From DASQPR01 sp963727415 (GTDB taxonomy: Bacteria; Actinomycetota; Actinomycetes; Mycobacteriales; Micromonosporaceae): DNA of 64,000 nt. Below the pieces are notes generated by a model that saw nothing but the letters and a program-made list of their open reading frames with translations, searched no databases and was not told the origin of the DNA. Positions 1 to 8,340 of this stretch are shown here, piece by piece (positions within the stretch are counted from its first letter, which is position 1; every line of letters begins with the position of its first letter). The stretch is taken from positions 248,001 to 312,000 of the forward strand of contig CAVSGF010000001.1 of NCBI GenBank assembly GCA_963727415.1, written 5' to 3'. The position numbers were made by a program, and so were the translations under genes.

Positions 1-1729
1 GACGGCTGCGCTTCCGGACGGTTCGGTTACCGGAACCGTTACGTACCTGGCCGTGCGGGCGCAGGTCAACCGGTCCATTTCGGCGTTCGTACCGTTCGTG
101 GTCGCTTTCGCCGTGCTCGGAATCGTTATGTCGGTTCTGATCACCAGCAACGTGGTCAGCGGGGCCGTGGTAGCCGGCTACCGGACCATCGGCGTCCAGA
201 AGACCCTGGGGTTCACGCCCCGCCAGGTGGTCGCCGTCTACGTGCTCCAGGTGCTGATCCCGGCGATCGGCGGCTGCGTCGCAGGGGTGGCCGCTGGTGT
301 CGGGCTGGCCGCACCCCTGCTGGCCGACACCGACCGGGCCTACGACCTGCCGGACACCGCCGCGGGCGTACCGGCCTGGGTGATCGGCCTTGTCCTGGTT
401 GCGGCGCCGCTGCTGGTCGCGGGCTCGGCCACGGTTCCGGCGGTCCGTGCCGGCCGGCTCGCCGCCAACGAGGCGATCAGCGTCGGGCGGGCACCGCACG
501 CCGGCCGGGGACTACGGCTCCGCCGGGCCATAGCCGGAGCCCGGCTGCCCCGGTCAACGGCGCTCGGGCTGAGCATGCCGCTGGCCCGGCCGGCACGGAC
601 CGTGGGTACCGTCGTCGCGATCACGCTGGGAGCCGTAACCCTGATCTTCGCGGTCGGGCTGGGCGCATCGCTGAGCCGGGTACAGGCCGGATTCAGCAGG
701 ATCGGCTCCGTGCCGATCGTGGTCCACACGTTCACCCCGGGCGTCAAGTTCGGCCCGGGCACCGCGCCGACACCCACCCCCGGCGCCCCGCAGATCACCG
801 ATCCGATCGACACCGACTCGGTACTTTCCACGGTTACCTCGGAGCCCGGCACGGCCCATGCCGCCATCACGCGGCGGTACCGGGTGCGGGCGGCCGGAAT
901 CAGCGCAGACGTAACCGTTGAGGCGTATTCCGGCGACTCGTCGTGGACCGGCTTCCCGATTATCTCCGGTCACTGGTACGCCGGGGCGGATCAGGTGGTG
1001 GCCTCGTCGTATACGTTGCGGCAGACCGGACACCGTGTGGGCGACCATCTCACCCTGATCGGCGACGCGGGCCAGCGTACGGTGACGATTGTTGGGGAGT
1101 TCCTGGGCAACGGCGATTACCTCGACATCATCGGCGACGCGGTGGTGGTGGCCGACATGACCACAGACGCGATGCCCGGCCGGATCGAGGTCGGGCTCAC
1201 CGGAGGCACCAAACCCGCGGCGTACGCCCAAGCGCTGCAGGCCAAGTTCCCGGAAAGCTCCGGCGTGTACGTCGACGACCGCACCCAAGGAAACCAGCAG
1301 CGCACCTTCGTGATCCTGTACTCGCTGATCACGACCCTGACGCTGTTGCTCTGCGGGGTCGCGGGGCTGGGCGTGCTCAACACGGTCGTGCTCAACACCC
1401 GGGAGCGGATCCACGACATCGGTGTGCTGAAGTCGCTGGGCATGACGCCCCGGCAGGTGCGCGGCATGGTCATCGCGTCCATGGTCGGCCTGGGTCTGAT
1501 CGCCGGAGCGGTCGCCGTTCCCGGCGGGGTTGCGCTCCAGCACTGGATCTTGCCAGTCATGGGCAACGCGGCCGACACCGGCCTTCCTCGCTCGGTCATC
1601 GACGTCTACAGCCCGATGGAGCTAGTGCTGCTCGGATTGGCCGGAGTCGTGATCGCGGTAGCGGGGGCGTTGTTGCCGTCCACCTGGGCCGCGCGCAGCC
1701 GGGTGGCGACCGCGTTGCGTGCCGAATAG
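1..1729 (+). CDS. FtsX-like ABC transporter permease, 5' end outside window
   Basis: Membrane permease of a MacB/FtsX-type ABC transporter. The frame is open to the left edge, so the gene starts upstream; about 575 codons are visible. Two FtsX-type cores can be seen: one with RTIGVQKTLGFTPRQVV near positions 180-230 and a second with HDIGVLKSLGMTPRQV near 1410-1460. Each is followed by hydrophobic segments. Between them (roughly 690-1290) lies a soluble, presumably extracytoplasmic domain. The end ATALRAE is typical of these permeases. No ATPase partner is in the window; it is probably upstream. A strong hairpin follows the stop. Substrate unknown. Confidence 0.9.
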   Translation, partial: TAALPDGSVTGTVTYLAVRAQVNRSISAFVPFVVAFAVLGIVMSVLITSNVVSGAVVAGYRTIGVQKTLGFTPRQVVAVYVLQVLIPAIGGCVAGVAAGVGLAAPLLADTDRAYDLPDTAAGVPAWVIGLVLVAAPLLVAGSATVPAVRAGRLAANEAISVGRAPHAGRGLRLRRAIAGARLPRSTALGLSMPLARPARTVGTVVAITLGAVTLIFAVGLGASLSRVQAGFSRIGSVPIVVHTFTPGVKFGPGTAPTPTPGAPQITDPIDTDSVLSTVTSEPGTAHAAITRRYRVRAAGISADVTVEAYSGDSSWTGFPIISGHWYAGADQVVASSYTLRQTGHRVGDHLTLIGDAGQRTVTIVGEFLGNGDYLDIIGDAVVVADMTTDAMPGRIEVGLTGGTKPAAYAQALQAKFPESSGVYVDDRTQGNQQRTFVILYSLITTLTLLLCGVAGLGVLNTVVLNTRERIHDIGVLKSLGMTPRQVRGMVIASMVGLGLIAGAVAVPGGVALQHWILPVMGNAADTGLPRSVIDVYSPMELVLLGLAGVVIAVAGALLPSTWAARSRVATALRAE

Positions 1730-1741
1730 CCACAAGGCAGA

Positions 1742-1772
1742 TGCTCGGCGTCCGATGATCGGACGCCGAGCA
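1742..1772. terminator. Bidirectional terminator hairpin between convergent genes
   Basis: A perfect 13-bp stem (TGCTCGGCGTCCG and its complement) closes a 5-nt loop between the end of the permease gene and the 3' side of gap. No T-run is evident, which is usual in actinobacteria. Confidence 0.7.
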
Positions 1773-1786
1773 CCTGTGCTGCTGGA

Positions 1787-1812
1787 TGGCGGCGGGATTT
1801 GACCCGCGGAGG
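1787..1812 (-). repeat. tRNA-Ser 3'-end fragment (possible att remnant)
   Basis: These 26 bases match the T-arm and 3' acceptor part of the tRNA-Ser at 3958-4047 in the same orientation, with one base missing in the T-loop (ATTTGACCC against ATTTGAACCC). The fragment lies downstream of the intact tRNA with gap and tetR between them. That is the arrangement left by an element that integrates at a tRNA 3' end. No integrase is present, so the origin is inferred. Confidence 0.5.
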
Positions 1813-1829
1813 CATCGTGGTCCTTGGCG

Positions 1830-2840
1830 TCAGGCCGCCACGCTCGCTCCGATGCGCTCAGAGAATTCGACGAGGCGGTTGGAGAACCCCCACTCGTTGT
1901 CGTACCAGCCGAACACCTTGACCTGGTTGCCCACGGCCTGGGTCAGCGGCGCGTCGAAGATCGACGAATAGGGGTTGCCGACGATGTCCGCAGAGACCAG
2001 CGGCGCCTCGGAGTACTGCAGGTAGTGCCGCAGCCGCTGGGAGCCGGCCGCCTCGCGGAAAGCCGCGTTGACGTCCGCGACATCGGCGCTTCGCCGGAGG
2101 ACCACGGTGAGGTCGGTGATCGAGCCTGCCGGGACGGGAACGCGTAGGGCGGCGCCGGTGAGACGCCCATCGAGTTCGGGGATGACCTTGCCGATCGCCT
2201 TCGCGGCACCCGACGATGTCGGGATGGTCGACACGGCTGCCGCGCGCGCCCGGCGCAGATCGGAGTGCGGCGCGTCGTGGAGACGCTGGTCGCCCGTGTA
2301 GGCGTGGACCGTCGTCATCAGTCCTGACTCGATGCCGAACGAGTCGTTGAGCACCTTCGCCAAGGGCGCCAGCGAGTTCGTGGTGCACGAGCCGTTGGAG
2401 AAGACGTCGTGGCTGTCCGGATCGAGCTTGTCGTCGTTCACCCCGAGAACGAATGTGGGGACGTCTCCCTTGGCCGGCGCCGAGATGATGACCTTCCTCG
2501 CGCCGCCCTTGAGGTGGGCCGCCGCGGTGACGCCGTCCGTGAAGTGGCCGGTCGACTCGATGACGACGTCGGCGCCGACATCACCCCAGCCGATGGCGGC
2601 CGGGTCGGACTGCGCGAAGACCCGTATGCGCGTGCCCTGAACGGCGATCGCGTCGCCGTCGAAGGTGACGCCGTCCAGATGGCCGGAGACCGAGTCCCAC
2701 TCAAGCAGGGTGGCCAGCGTGCGGGCGTCGGTGAGGTCGTTGACCGCGACCACCTCGACGTCGGCGTTGCCAGCCAGGGCCGCGCGCAGGTAGCTGCGCC
2801 CGATCCGCCCGAACCCGTTGATGCCGATGCGTACCGTCAT
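1830..2840 (-). CDS. gap: Glyceraldehyde-3-phosphate dehydrogenase
   Basis: Glycolytic NAD-dependent conversion of glyceraldehyde 3-phosphate to 1,3-bisphosphoglycerate in the cytoplasm. The 336-residue product has the usual family length. It begins TVRIGINGFGRIGR (Rossmann GxGxxGR), has the catalytic cysteine in NGSCTTNSLAPLAK, and ends with the conserved YDNEWGFSNR region. The ATG at 2840 is preceded by GGGAGGA. The tetR gene ends only 5 bp upstream on the same strand, so the two are probably co-transcribed and the regulator may control this copy. The pair sits between tRNA-Ser sequences, which suggests it may be an acquired or second gap copy; this is inference. Confidence 0.95.
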   Translation of the reverse strand: MTVRIGINGFGRIGRSYLRAALAGNADVEVVAVNDLTDARTLATLLEWDSVSGHLDGVTFDGDAIAVQGTRIRVFAQSDPAAIGWGDVGADVVIESTGHFTDGVTAAAHLKGGARKVIISAPAKGDVPTFVLGVNDDKLDPDSHDVFSNGSCTTNSLAPLAKVLNDSFGIESGLMTTVHAYTGDQRLHDAPHSDLRRARAAAVSTIPTSSGAAKAIGKVIPELDGRLTGAALRVPVPAGSITDLTVVLRRSADVADVNAAFREAAGSQRLRHYLQYSEAPLVSADIVGNPYSSIFDAPLTQAVGNQVKVFGWYDNEWGFSNRLVEFSERIGASVAA

Positions 2841-2845
2841 GGAGT

Positions 2846-3439
2846 TCAGTTCCTCCCGTTGTTCTCGTGGTTGAGCGTGGATGGCGCCGCCGCCCGGAGC
2901 AGGCCGAGGGCGCCGGCCCGGGCGGCGTCGAACGGTCCCGGGTCCTGCTGTGCGATCGCGAGCACGTAGCCGCCTTGCAGGACGGCCATCAGGGTGTGGG
3001 CGAGTTGCTCGGGGTCGAGGTCGTCCCTCAGTTCGTGTGCGGCGACCGCCTCGCGTAGCACCTTCACCCAACTCACGTGGACCTGGGCGAACGCGCGCGC
3101 CACCGGGGCAAGCAGCACCGGGTCTTCGCGGACCTGCGGGTCCTGGGTCATCCGGCCGACCTTGCAGCCCTTCAGAGCGTCGCGGGGACGCATCAGGTAG
3201 GCCTCGATCCGGCCCATCGGGTCGCCCGGACCGTCGAGTTCAGACGCGGCCGGCAGCAGGTCGGCGACATTGCGCTCTAGGGCGGCGAGCGCCAGGTCCC
3301 GCTTGGTCGGGAAGTGGTGGTACATGCTGCCCTGGCCCACGCCGGACCGTTCGCGCACGTCACGCGGGCTGGTGTCGGCGTAGCCGCGCTCCCACATGAG
3401 CTCGCTCATCGTGTCGACCAGAAGTTGTCGCGAGTCCAT
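2846..3439 (-). CDS. TetR/AcrR-family transcriptional regulator
   Basis: Ligand-responsive repressor of about 197 residues. The N-terminal helix-turn-helix is clear: TMSELMWERGYADTSPRD, then GVGQGSMYHHFPTKRDL, which is the usual TetR turn and recognition helix. The C-terminal ligand domain is not recognisable by family. An ATG at 3454 is an alternative start adding five residues. I prefer 3439 because the inverted repeat just upstream would then lie in the leader. It is the first gene of a likely tetR-gap transcript, so autoregulation and control of gap are plausible. Confidence 0.9.
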   Translation of the reverse strand: MDSRQLLVDTMSELMWERGYADTSPRDVRERSGVGQGSMYHHFPTKRDLALAALERNVADLLPAASELDGPGDPMGRIEAYLMRPRDALKGCKVGRMTQDPQVREDPVLLAPVARAFAQVHVSWVKVLREAVAAHELRDDLDPEQLAHTLMAVLQGGYVLAIAQQDPGPFDAARAGALGLLRAAAPSTLNHENNGRN

Positions 3440-3461
3440 ACCGGCAGTGTACATACCGGTA
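3439..3461. promoter_or_regulatory. Candidate TetR operator
   Basis: TACCGG and CCGGTA half-sites are separated by 11 bp and touch the tetR start codon. The size and symmetry fit TetR-family operators; binding by the adjacent regulator is inferred. Confidence 0.45.
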
Positions 3462-3910
3462 GGTACAGCGCCGCCCCTGCCTCACTTCCTGCGACGTCGC
3501 GAGCCCTGAACGGGCGTCTTCATCCGCCGGTCGTACCCATCTGCGACGCCCCTCGGCGGGCCGCGGCGGCCCGCGGGCTTCCGACCACGCCTATCTGGGT
3601 GACGGAGTTCGCGACGGGATGTCGCCTAGGGCGTACCAACATCAACGGGCAGCAGGAATCGCTGCCCGCGTGGGTTACCGAGTCCGGCTGAACGCGCCGT
3701 GTTGCCGGGCTGGCGCGCCGGTACGGTGCGGATTACCGCCCGGGTGATCATCTGACTGTCCGAATCAAGCATCTGGAGTTTCAATGTTCACCGCGTACGC
3801 CATCGTCGGGATCCTCCTGGCAATCGGATGACGGCTGTGCTGAACATCGACCGGCGGACTCATCGACACGGAGCAGACGGCCGGTGCGGCAACTGTGACC
3901 ACAATGGGAG
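3462..3910. other. Intergenic stretch; possible tiny DoxX-like start
   Basis: No complete gene is supported here. At 3784-3831 a 15-codon frame (MFTAYAIVGILLAIG then TGA) resembles the first membrane helix of small DoxX-type membrane proteins, but it stops at once and is at most a remnant. The rest shows GC-rich inverted repeats without coding character. Confidence 0.25.
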
Positions 3911-3943
3911 ACGCCCGGTGACTCACGGAGAATCACCGGGCGT
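3911..3943 (-). terminator. Terminator hairpin downstream of tRNA-Ser
   Basis: A perfect 11-bp inverted repeat (ACGCCCGGTGA and complement) with an 11-nt loop lies 14 bp beyond the tRNA 3' end on the minus strand. Confidence 0.65.
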
Positions 3944-3957
3944 TTCGCTTGCTCACA

Positions 3958-4047
3958 TGGCGGTGGCGGCGGGATTTGAACCCGCGGAGGGCGTGAACCC
4001 TCACACGCTTTCGAGGCGTGCTCCTTAGGCCACTCGGACACACCACC
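3958..4047 (-). tRNA. tRNA-Ser (anticodon CGA)
   Basis: A 90-nt tRNA with a long variable arm as expected for serine. The acceptor strands GGTGGTG and CGCCACC pair with one G-T. The anticodon loop CTCGAAA places CGA at 4013-4011, and the T-arm is GCGGG-TTCAAAT-CCCGC. The discriminator is G and CCA is encoded. It reads UCG codons. Confidence 0.95.
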
Positions 4048-4151
4048 GCCGAGAAGGGTACCCGACTCGGCCGCCCCGCGTCGCCGGGGTATGCCTCGCG
4101 TCTCGGGCTGTCGTCGGCGCATCGCTGCACCGGTCTGGCAGGATCATCCGC

Positions 4152-4862
4152 ATGAGTACGCACATCGGCGCCGCTCCTGGCGAGATCGCACCCATCGTCC
4201 TGATGCCCGGCGACCCGCTGCGGGCCAAATGGATCGCAGAGAACTTCCTGGACGGCGCGAAGTGCTACTCGACGGTCCGCAACATGCTCGGATTCACCGG
4301 GCACTACCAGGGAGTCGACGTCTCCATTCAGGGCTCCGGGATGGGCATGCCGTCGGCGTCGATCTACTACCACGAGCTCATGGCCGAGTACGGCGCGAAG
4401 ACGGTGATCCGGGTGGGTAGCTGTGGTGCCATCACCGACGATCTGCACCTCCGCGACGTGGTCGCGGCAAGTTCATCGTGTACCGACTCGGCGATGAACC
4501 GGGTACGGTTCGACGGCTTGATCGACTACGCCCCCACCGCCGACTTCAGCCTGCTCCGGTCCGCCGTCGACGCCGCCGCGGCCCGGCAGACCACCATGCA
4601 CGTCGGGCAGGTCATGGCCGCCGACGCGTTCTACACCGACCGGCCGGATCTGTTCGAGAAGCTTGCGCAGTATGGGGTGCTGGCGGTCGAGATGGAGTCC
4701 GCCGCGCTCTACACTCTCGCCGCCCGGTTCAAGGCTCGTGCTCTGACCATCCTGACGGTGAGCGATCACATCAAGACCGGCGAGCAGACCACCGCGCAGG
4801 AGCGTCAGGAGACGTTCAGCCAGATGGTCGAGATTGCACTGGACGCCGCGATAGCGACGTGA
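4152..4862 (+). CDS. deoD: Purine-nucleoside phosphorylase, DeoD type
   Basis: Phosphorolysis of purine (deoxy)nucleosides in the salvage pathway; family members are cytoplasmic hexamers. The 236-residue product has the usual DeoD length. Visible motifs are the phosphate-binding LMPGDPLRAKWIA at the N-terminus, the GSGMGMPSASIY loop, IRVGSCGAI, and the nucleoside-binding VEMESAALY followed by the SDH segment of TVSDHIKTGE. It stands alone, starting about 100 bp after the divergent tRNA-Ser, with the convergent tadA downstream. Confidence 0.95.
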   Translation: MSTHIGAAPGEIAPIVLMPGDPLRAKWIAENFLDGAKCYSTVRNMLGFTGHYQGVDVSIQGSGMGMPSASIYYHELMAEYGAKTVIRVGSCGAITDDLHLRDVVAASSSCTDSAMNRVRFDGLIDYAPTADFSLLRSAVDAAAARQTTMHVGQVMAADAFYTDRPDLFEKLAQYGVLAVEMESAALYTLAARFKARALTILTVSDHIKTGEQTTAQERQETFSQMVEIALDAAIAT

Positions 4863-4991
4863 CGAGGGCTCCGTCCCATGATCAAATGCGAGATCTTGAG
4901 CGCCAGATGCGCTATAGCGACGTCGGATGCACTGGATCTTGCACAAGAAGGCGCACTTGATCATCGAGCGAGCCAGCCGAACCCATACCCA

Positions 4992-5453
4992 TCAACCAGA
5001 CCGGAAGAAGTCCCGCAGCAGCGCGGCGCACTCGTCCTCAAGCACCCCGCCGTACACCACCGGCCGATGGTTCAGCCGGCGATCCCGTACCACGTCCCAC
5101 AGCGACCCGACCGCGCCGGTCTTCGGTTCCCAAGCACCGAAGACCAGCGTCCCGACGCGGGCCAGCACCAGGGCGCCGGCACACATGGTGCAGGGTTCCA
5201 GGGTCACGACGAGAGTGCAGCCGGACAGGCGCCACTCGCCAACCGCCTCGGCGGCCGCGCGTAAGGCCAAGATCTCGGCGTGGGCGGTGGGGTCGCCGGA
5301 GCGCTCTCGCTCGTTGCCCGCCGCGGCGATCTCGGCGCCGGACGGATCGAGCACCACCGCACCAACCGGTACGTCTGCGGAGTGCCGGGACGACGCGGCG
5401 ACGGCAAGCGCCCGCCGCATCCACACCCGGTGCCGATCGTCGAGGGGACTCAC
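4992..5453 (-). CDS. tadA: tRNA adenosine(34) deaminase TadA
   Basis: Deaminates A34 of tRNA-Arg(ACG) to inosine for CGN decoding. The 153-residue product has the zinc deaminase motifs TAHAEILAL (His ligand and catalytic Glu) and PCTMCAGAL (two Cys ligands). The chosen GTG start overlaps the stop of the upstream gene as GTGA, implying translational coupling. Longer upstream starts would run through the partner gene. The ACG tRNA-Arg implied by the fragments at 47.5 and 55.5 kb is its expected substrate. Confidence 0.93.
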   Translation of the reverse strand: MSPLDDRHRVWMRRALAVAASSRHSADVPVGAVVLDPSGAEIAAAGNERERSGDPTAHAEILALRAAAEAVGEWRLSGCTLVVTLEPCTMCAGALVLARVGTLVFGAWEPKTGAVGSLWDVVRDRRLNHRPVVYGGVLEDECAALLRDFFRSG

Positions 5454-5974
5454 GCCTCGCGGAGTTCCTCCATCTCGTCGGCACAGCCCATCAGCTGGCA
5501 GATCTCGGCGGTCATGTCGGACGGCAGCATGCCCTCTTGAGTGCACAACTGGATCAGCCTGTGTGCTGGGACGCCCAGGTCAGCAAGCAGATCGGCATCC
5601 CCGACCGGGTCCGCGTCGGTCGGCGAGGCCGGCGCCGCGTCCGAACCTTCCTCTTCGGTCTCAGACTCGTCGGTGATGTCGTCGATCTCGATGACCGGCT
5701 CCTCGACGTCACCGAGTAGTAGCGCACCGAGGCGGCTCTCCTCGGCGAACATCGCGTCCGACCCGAAGATCCGCAGTTCGTCGTCCTCGTCGAGCCGGAC
5801 GATAGCCAGGTAGCTGTCATCGGATTCGACGAACATCACCGACACCGTCGCGGCCGCGTCGATGTCGCGCAGGCGGTCGGCCACTTCCTCGATGTCGGCC
5901 ACGCCGGACAAATCAAACTCGCTCGACGTCCATCCATTTGACCCGCGAACTACCGCGGCGGCGAAGTACGACAC
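5450..5974 (-). CDS. tRNA adenosine deaminase-associated protein
   Basis: Conserved actinobacterial partner encoded directly upstream of tadA; its biochemical role is not established. The 174 residues contain an alpha/beta N-terminal domain (FAAAVVRGSNGWTSSEFDL) and an acidic middle (DDITDESETEEEGSD). The C-terminal part contains PAHRLIQLCTQEGM. The last codons overlap the tadA GTG, so the two genes form one operon. Confidence 0.85.
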   Translation of the reverse strand: MSYFAAAVVRGSNGWTSSEFDLSGVADIEEVADRLRDIDAAATVSVMFVESDDSYLAIVRLDEDDELRIFGSDAMFAEESRLGALLLGDVEEPVIEIDDITDESETEEEGSDAAPASPTDADPVGDADLLADLGVPAHRLIQLCTQEGMLPSDMTAEICQLMGCADEMEELREA

Positions 5975-6043
5975 GAATCCCCCCGGGGTCGTGCAAGTTC
6001 CGATATGCGTGACGCTAGCGAATCCGCCCGGAAAATATGGGCG

Positions 6044-6211
6044 TCACCCGGCGAGTCGTCGCCTCGTGTCGACCAGATCACGGATCCGCTCGATCCGTGC
6101 CCGCTGCGGTTGAAGCCGCTGACGCAGGGCGGTCGCGTCGGCGTACTCGGCTAGCAGGCGAAGTCGGCGGCGCCGGCGTTCCGGGTCGAGCCCTATCAAC
6201 GGGGAGGACAT
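6044..6211 (-). CDS. Possible small basic protein, 55 residues
   Basis: A short frame begins MSSPLIGLDPERRRRRL and continues as an Arg- and Leu-rich, probably helical protein (IERIRDLVDTRRRLAG at the end). Codon choice is moderately GC-rich at third positions, but no convincing ribosome site precedes the ATG. I do not recognise it. A perfect 14-bp palindrome lies just upstream of its start. Confidence 0.35.
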   Translation of the reverse strand: MSSPLIGLDPERRRRRLRLLAEYADATALRQRLQPQRARIERIRDLVDTRRRLAG

Positions 6212-6223
6212 GGAGAAAGAGTC

Positions 6224-6237
6224 GCTAATCGATTAGC
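6224..6237. promoter_or_regulatory. 14-bp palindrome GCTAATCGATTAGC
   Basis: A perfect AT-rich palindrome in GC-rich intergenic DNA, 13 bp upstream of the possible small gene. It looks like a protein-binding site; its binder is unknown. Confidence 0.35.
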
Positions 6238-6334
6238 AGCCGTCAAGACCAAACTCGCCCCGGAGTTGATCCACTACGAGGCGTTATCACGGGCGTTATC
6301 GCAGGTCACGGACCTCCGACAAGCGACGTGCGAG

Positions 6335-6724
6335 CTACCACAAGATCCAGTGGCCGCCGATCCAGCGGACCATGACCACGCTGATGGCGATGGCGACGCC
6401 GAACCCGCTCGACATGGCCGCACCTGCGGCGATGCCACGATCGCCGGATCGGGCCAGGATCCAGGCCGCCAGCCACGCCGCGATCCCGGCACTGATCGAC
6501 CACCAGCAATAGCTGCGCGCGGAGTGCCCTAGCAGGCCAAACAGCAGCATCCACAGGGCTCCGGCGCCGGCACCGACAAGGACCGCGCCGGGACGGACCG
6601 GCAACGGCTCACGGTATGCAGGGCGCGGCGCTCGCCCCGGAAATAGACCGGAAGGCGTACGCGCGGCCGGCCAACCGGGCATCAACGGCGGTACGTTCGT
6701 CCGCCTTGGTGACGGCTGTGCCAT
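6335..6724 (-). CDS. Small integral membrane protein, unknown function
   Basis: The 129-residue product starts MAQPSPRRTNVPPL with a Pro/Arg-rich cytoplasmic head of about 45 residues. Three hydrophobic helices follow (GAVLVGAGAGALWMLLFGLL, then SISAGIAAWLAAWILA, then SGFGVAIAISVVMV). The ATG at 6724 has GGGAGGTG upstream. Longer open frame upstream of this start lacks coding character. Function not recognised; its neighbours give no clue. Confidence 0.65.
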   Translation of the reverse strand: MAQPSPRRTNVPPLMPGWPAARTPSGLFPGRAPRPAYREPLPVRPGAVLVGAGAGALWMLLFGLLGHSARSYCWWSISAGIAAWLAAWILARSGDRGIAAGAAMSSGFGVAIAISVVMVRWIGGHWILW

Positions 6725-7305
6725 AGCGGCACCTCCCACCGCGGCAGTTGGGCCCGGCCGACGCCGGTTCCCGCCCAGCCTACCCAGCCGCCGGCAATCC
6801 GGGACCCGTCCGCGCCGACGGCGCTCGCCCGCGTCGACCAACCAGCCGAACGGACGGCGCCGCCACCGAGTAGGTGCCGCGCAGGTATCGCGGGCCCGAT
6901 ACCTGCGCGGCCGAGTAATGCCAACGAGGTGCTTCCCGAAGCCCGGCTGGTGGAACTGGGCGAAGCATCCGGGGCGACGTGCCGCCGATGGTGGCCAACT
7001 CGCCGTCGGCCACGACTGAGCGGGGCCCGGTGTTCGAGGTGATCGCAGGGACACCGCGCGCACCGTTGACTTCCGAGCCCACGATTCGAGCACGTCGCGC
7101 CGCCGCCGCGGCGGCAGCGGCGGCAGCAGCAGCTTGACCCGCCTGACCGAACCGTCGACGCACATGCCGTGCGTGCCCGTCGCGGCGCACTTGCGCGCCG
7201 CGCCGAAGCGACATCGGCTCAATCGGGCATACCCCAACAGACCGCCGAATCACCTCCACACCACCTAATGGTGACGGCCGGTTGAGCATATGCGAGAGTT
7301 CCCGA
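6725..7305. other. Non-coding stretch with a strong hairpin
   Basis: No gene is supported between the membrane protein and tyrA; long frames here are shadows. It contains a perfect 14-bp inverted repeat (CCGCGCAGGTATCG, loop of 6) at 6877-6910, which could be a terminator or a regulatory hairpin, and a simple GCC/GGC-rich run near 7090-7135. Confidence 0.5.
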
Positions 7306-8303
7306 ATGCGAATAGCGATCGTCGGCTTGGGGCTAATCGGCGGATCGCTGACGCGTGCGCTGGCGGCGCGCGGGCACGGCGTGTACGGATACGACGCCGA
7401 CCCGGCCACCCGGGGAATGGCGCGTACCGCGGCCGGGCAGGCCAAGCCGGCCGAGCGCTGGCGTGTGACGGCGTCATTGGGCGAGGCGGTGGCCGACGCC
7501 GACCTGGCCGTGATCGCGGCGCCGCTGACCGCCGTCTCGGAGATCATCGACGAGCTGGCGAGTGGCGGTTTCCACGGCCTGATCACCGATGTCACGTCGG
7601 TCAAGGGTCAAGTCCGGGACATTGTCACGGACCGATGGCGCAGGTCCGGAGCGGCGCTCGCCGGGTTCGTGGGCGGCCATCCGATGACCGGCCGGGAGAC
7701 ATCCGGCTTCCGGGCCAGCGATCCGAACCTGTTTCGCGGCCGGGCCTGGGCCCTTTGCCTGGAGCCGAACCTCACCGGGCTGGACGACTTCCTCACGATC
7801 GCCGCGCTCGCCACCGATCTCGGGTCCGGGTCGTACCCACCACCGCCGATGAGCACGACCGAGCCGTGGCGATCGTCTCGCACGTACCGCATCTGCTTGC
7901 CGCGTCCCTGGTCCTGACCGCGGCCGGCGACCCGCTCGCGCTGGCGCTGGGTGCCGGATCATTTCACGACGGCACTCGTGTGGCAGCCAGCCCACCGGAG
8001 TTGATGGCGGCGATCTGTGGCGGCAACGCCGATGCCGTTGACGACGCTCTGGCTGAGGTGGTCGAGCACCTTCGGCAGGCGGCGATCGCGCTGGACAGTA
8101 AGGATCCGATCAGCAAGCTGCGGCCCTGGTTCGCCCCGGCGTCGGCGGTACGCGCCGCGTGGCCACCGGCTCCGAGTGAACCGGCAGAGTTACCGGCCCA
8201 GCCCGAAGTGCTGCTGCGGCTGGGCCGGGCCGGTGGCTGGATCACCGACGTGTCCGCCGACCGGCGATCGGTGGTCGCGGTCCGGCCGCACGAGCGCGGC
8301 TAA
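7306..8303 (+). pseudogene. tyrA: Prephenate dehydrogenase (TyrA), one frameshift
   Basis: NAD(P)-dependent step of tyrosine synthesis from prephenate. The N-terminal half has the Rossmann motif MRIAIVGLGLIGGSLTRAL, then LITDVTSVKG and GGHPMTGRETSG, all typical of TyrA. Near 7820-7840 the frame shifts by one base and continues as VVPTTADEHDRAVAIVSHVPHLLA, the catalytic helical domain, to a stop at 8303. Joined, the product is about 330 residues, the normal length. The ATG at 7306 is preferred to a TTG at 7282. Because both halves are well conserved, the shift may be a sequence error rather than real loss. Confidence 0.85.
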
Positions 8304-8340
8304 ACCCCGGTGGCGATACCGGCACGCTAGGTTTTGGCCA

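Noticed and set aside
554..1543. Long minus-strand frame opposite the ABC permease
   Set aside because: Arg/His-rich translation without motifs or ribosome site; the plus-strand permease explains the codon bias.
3314..3691. Plus-strand frame over the tetR start
   Set aside because: Translation is irregular and the tetR helix-turn-helix on the other strand is unambiguous.
6780..7604. Minus-strand frame of 274 codons across the tyrA start
   Set aside because: It is the complement of the tyrA Rossmann region and of simple GCC repeats, with no start signal.
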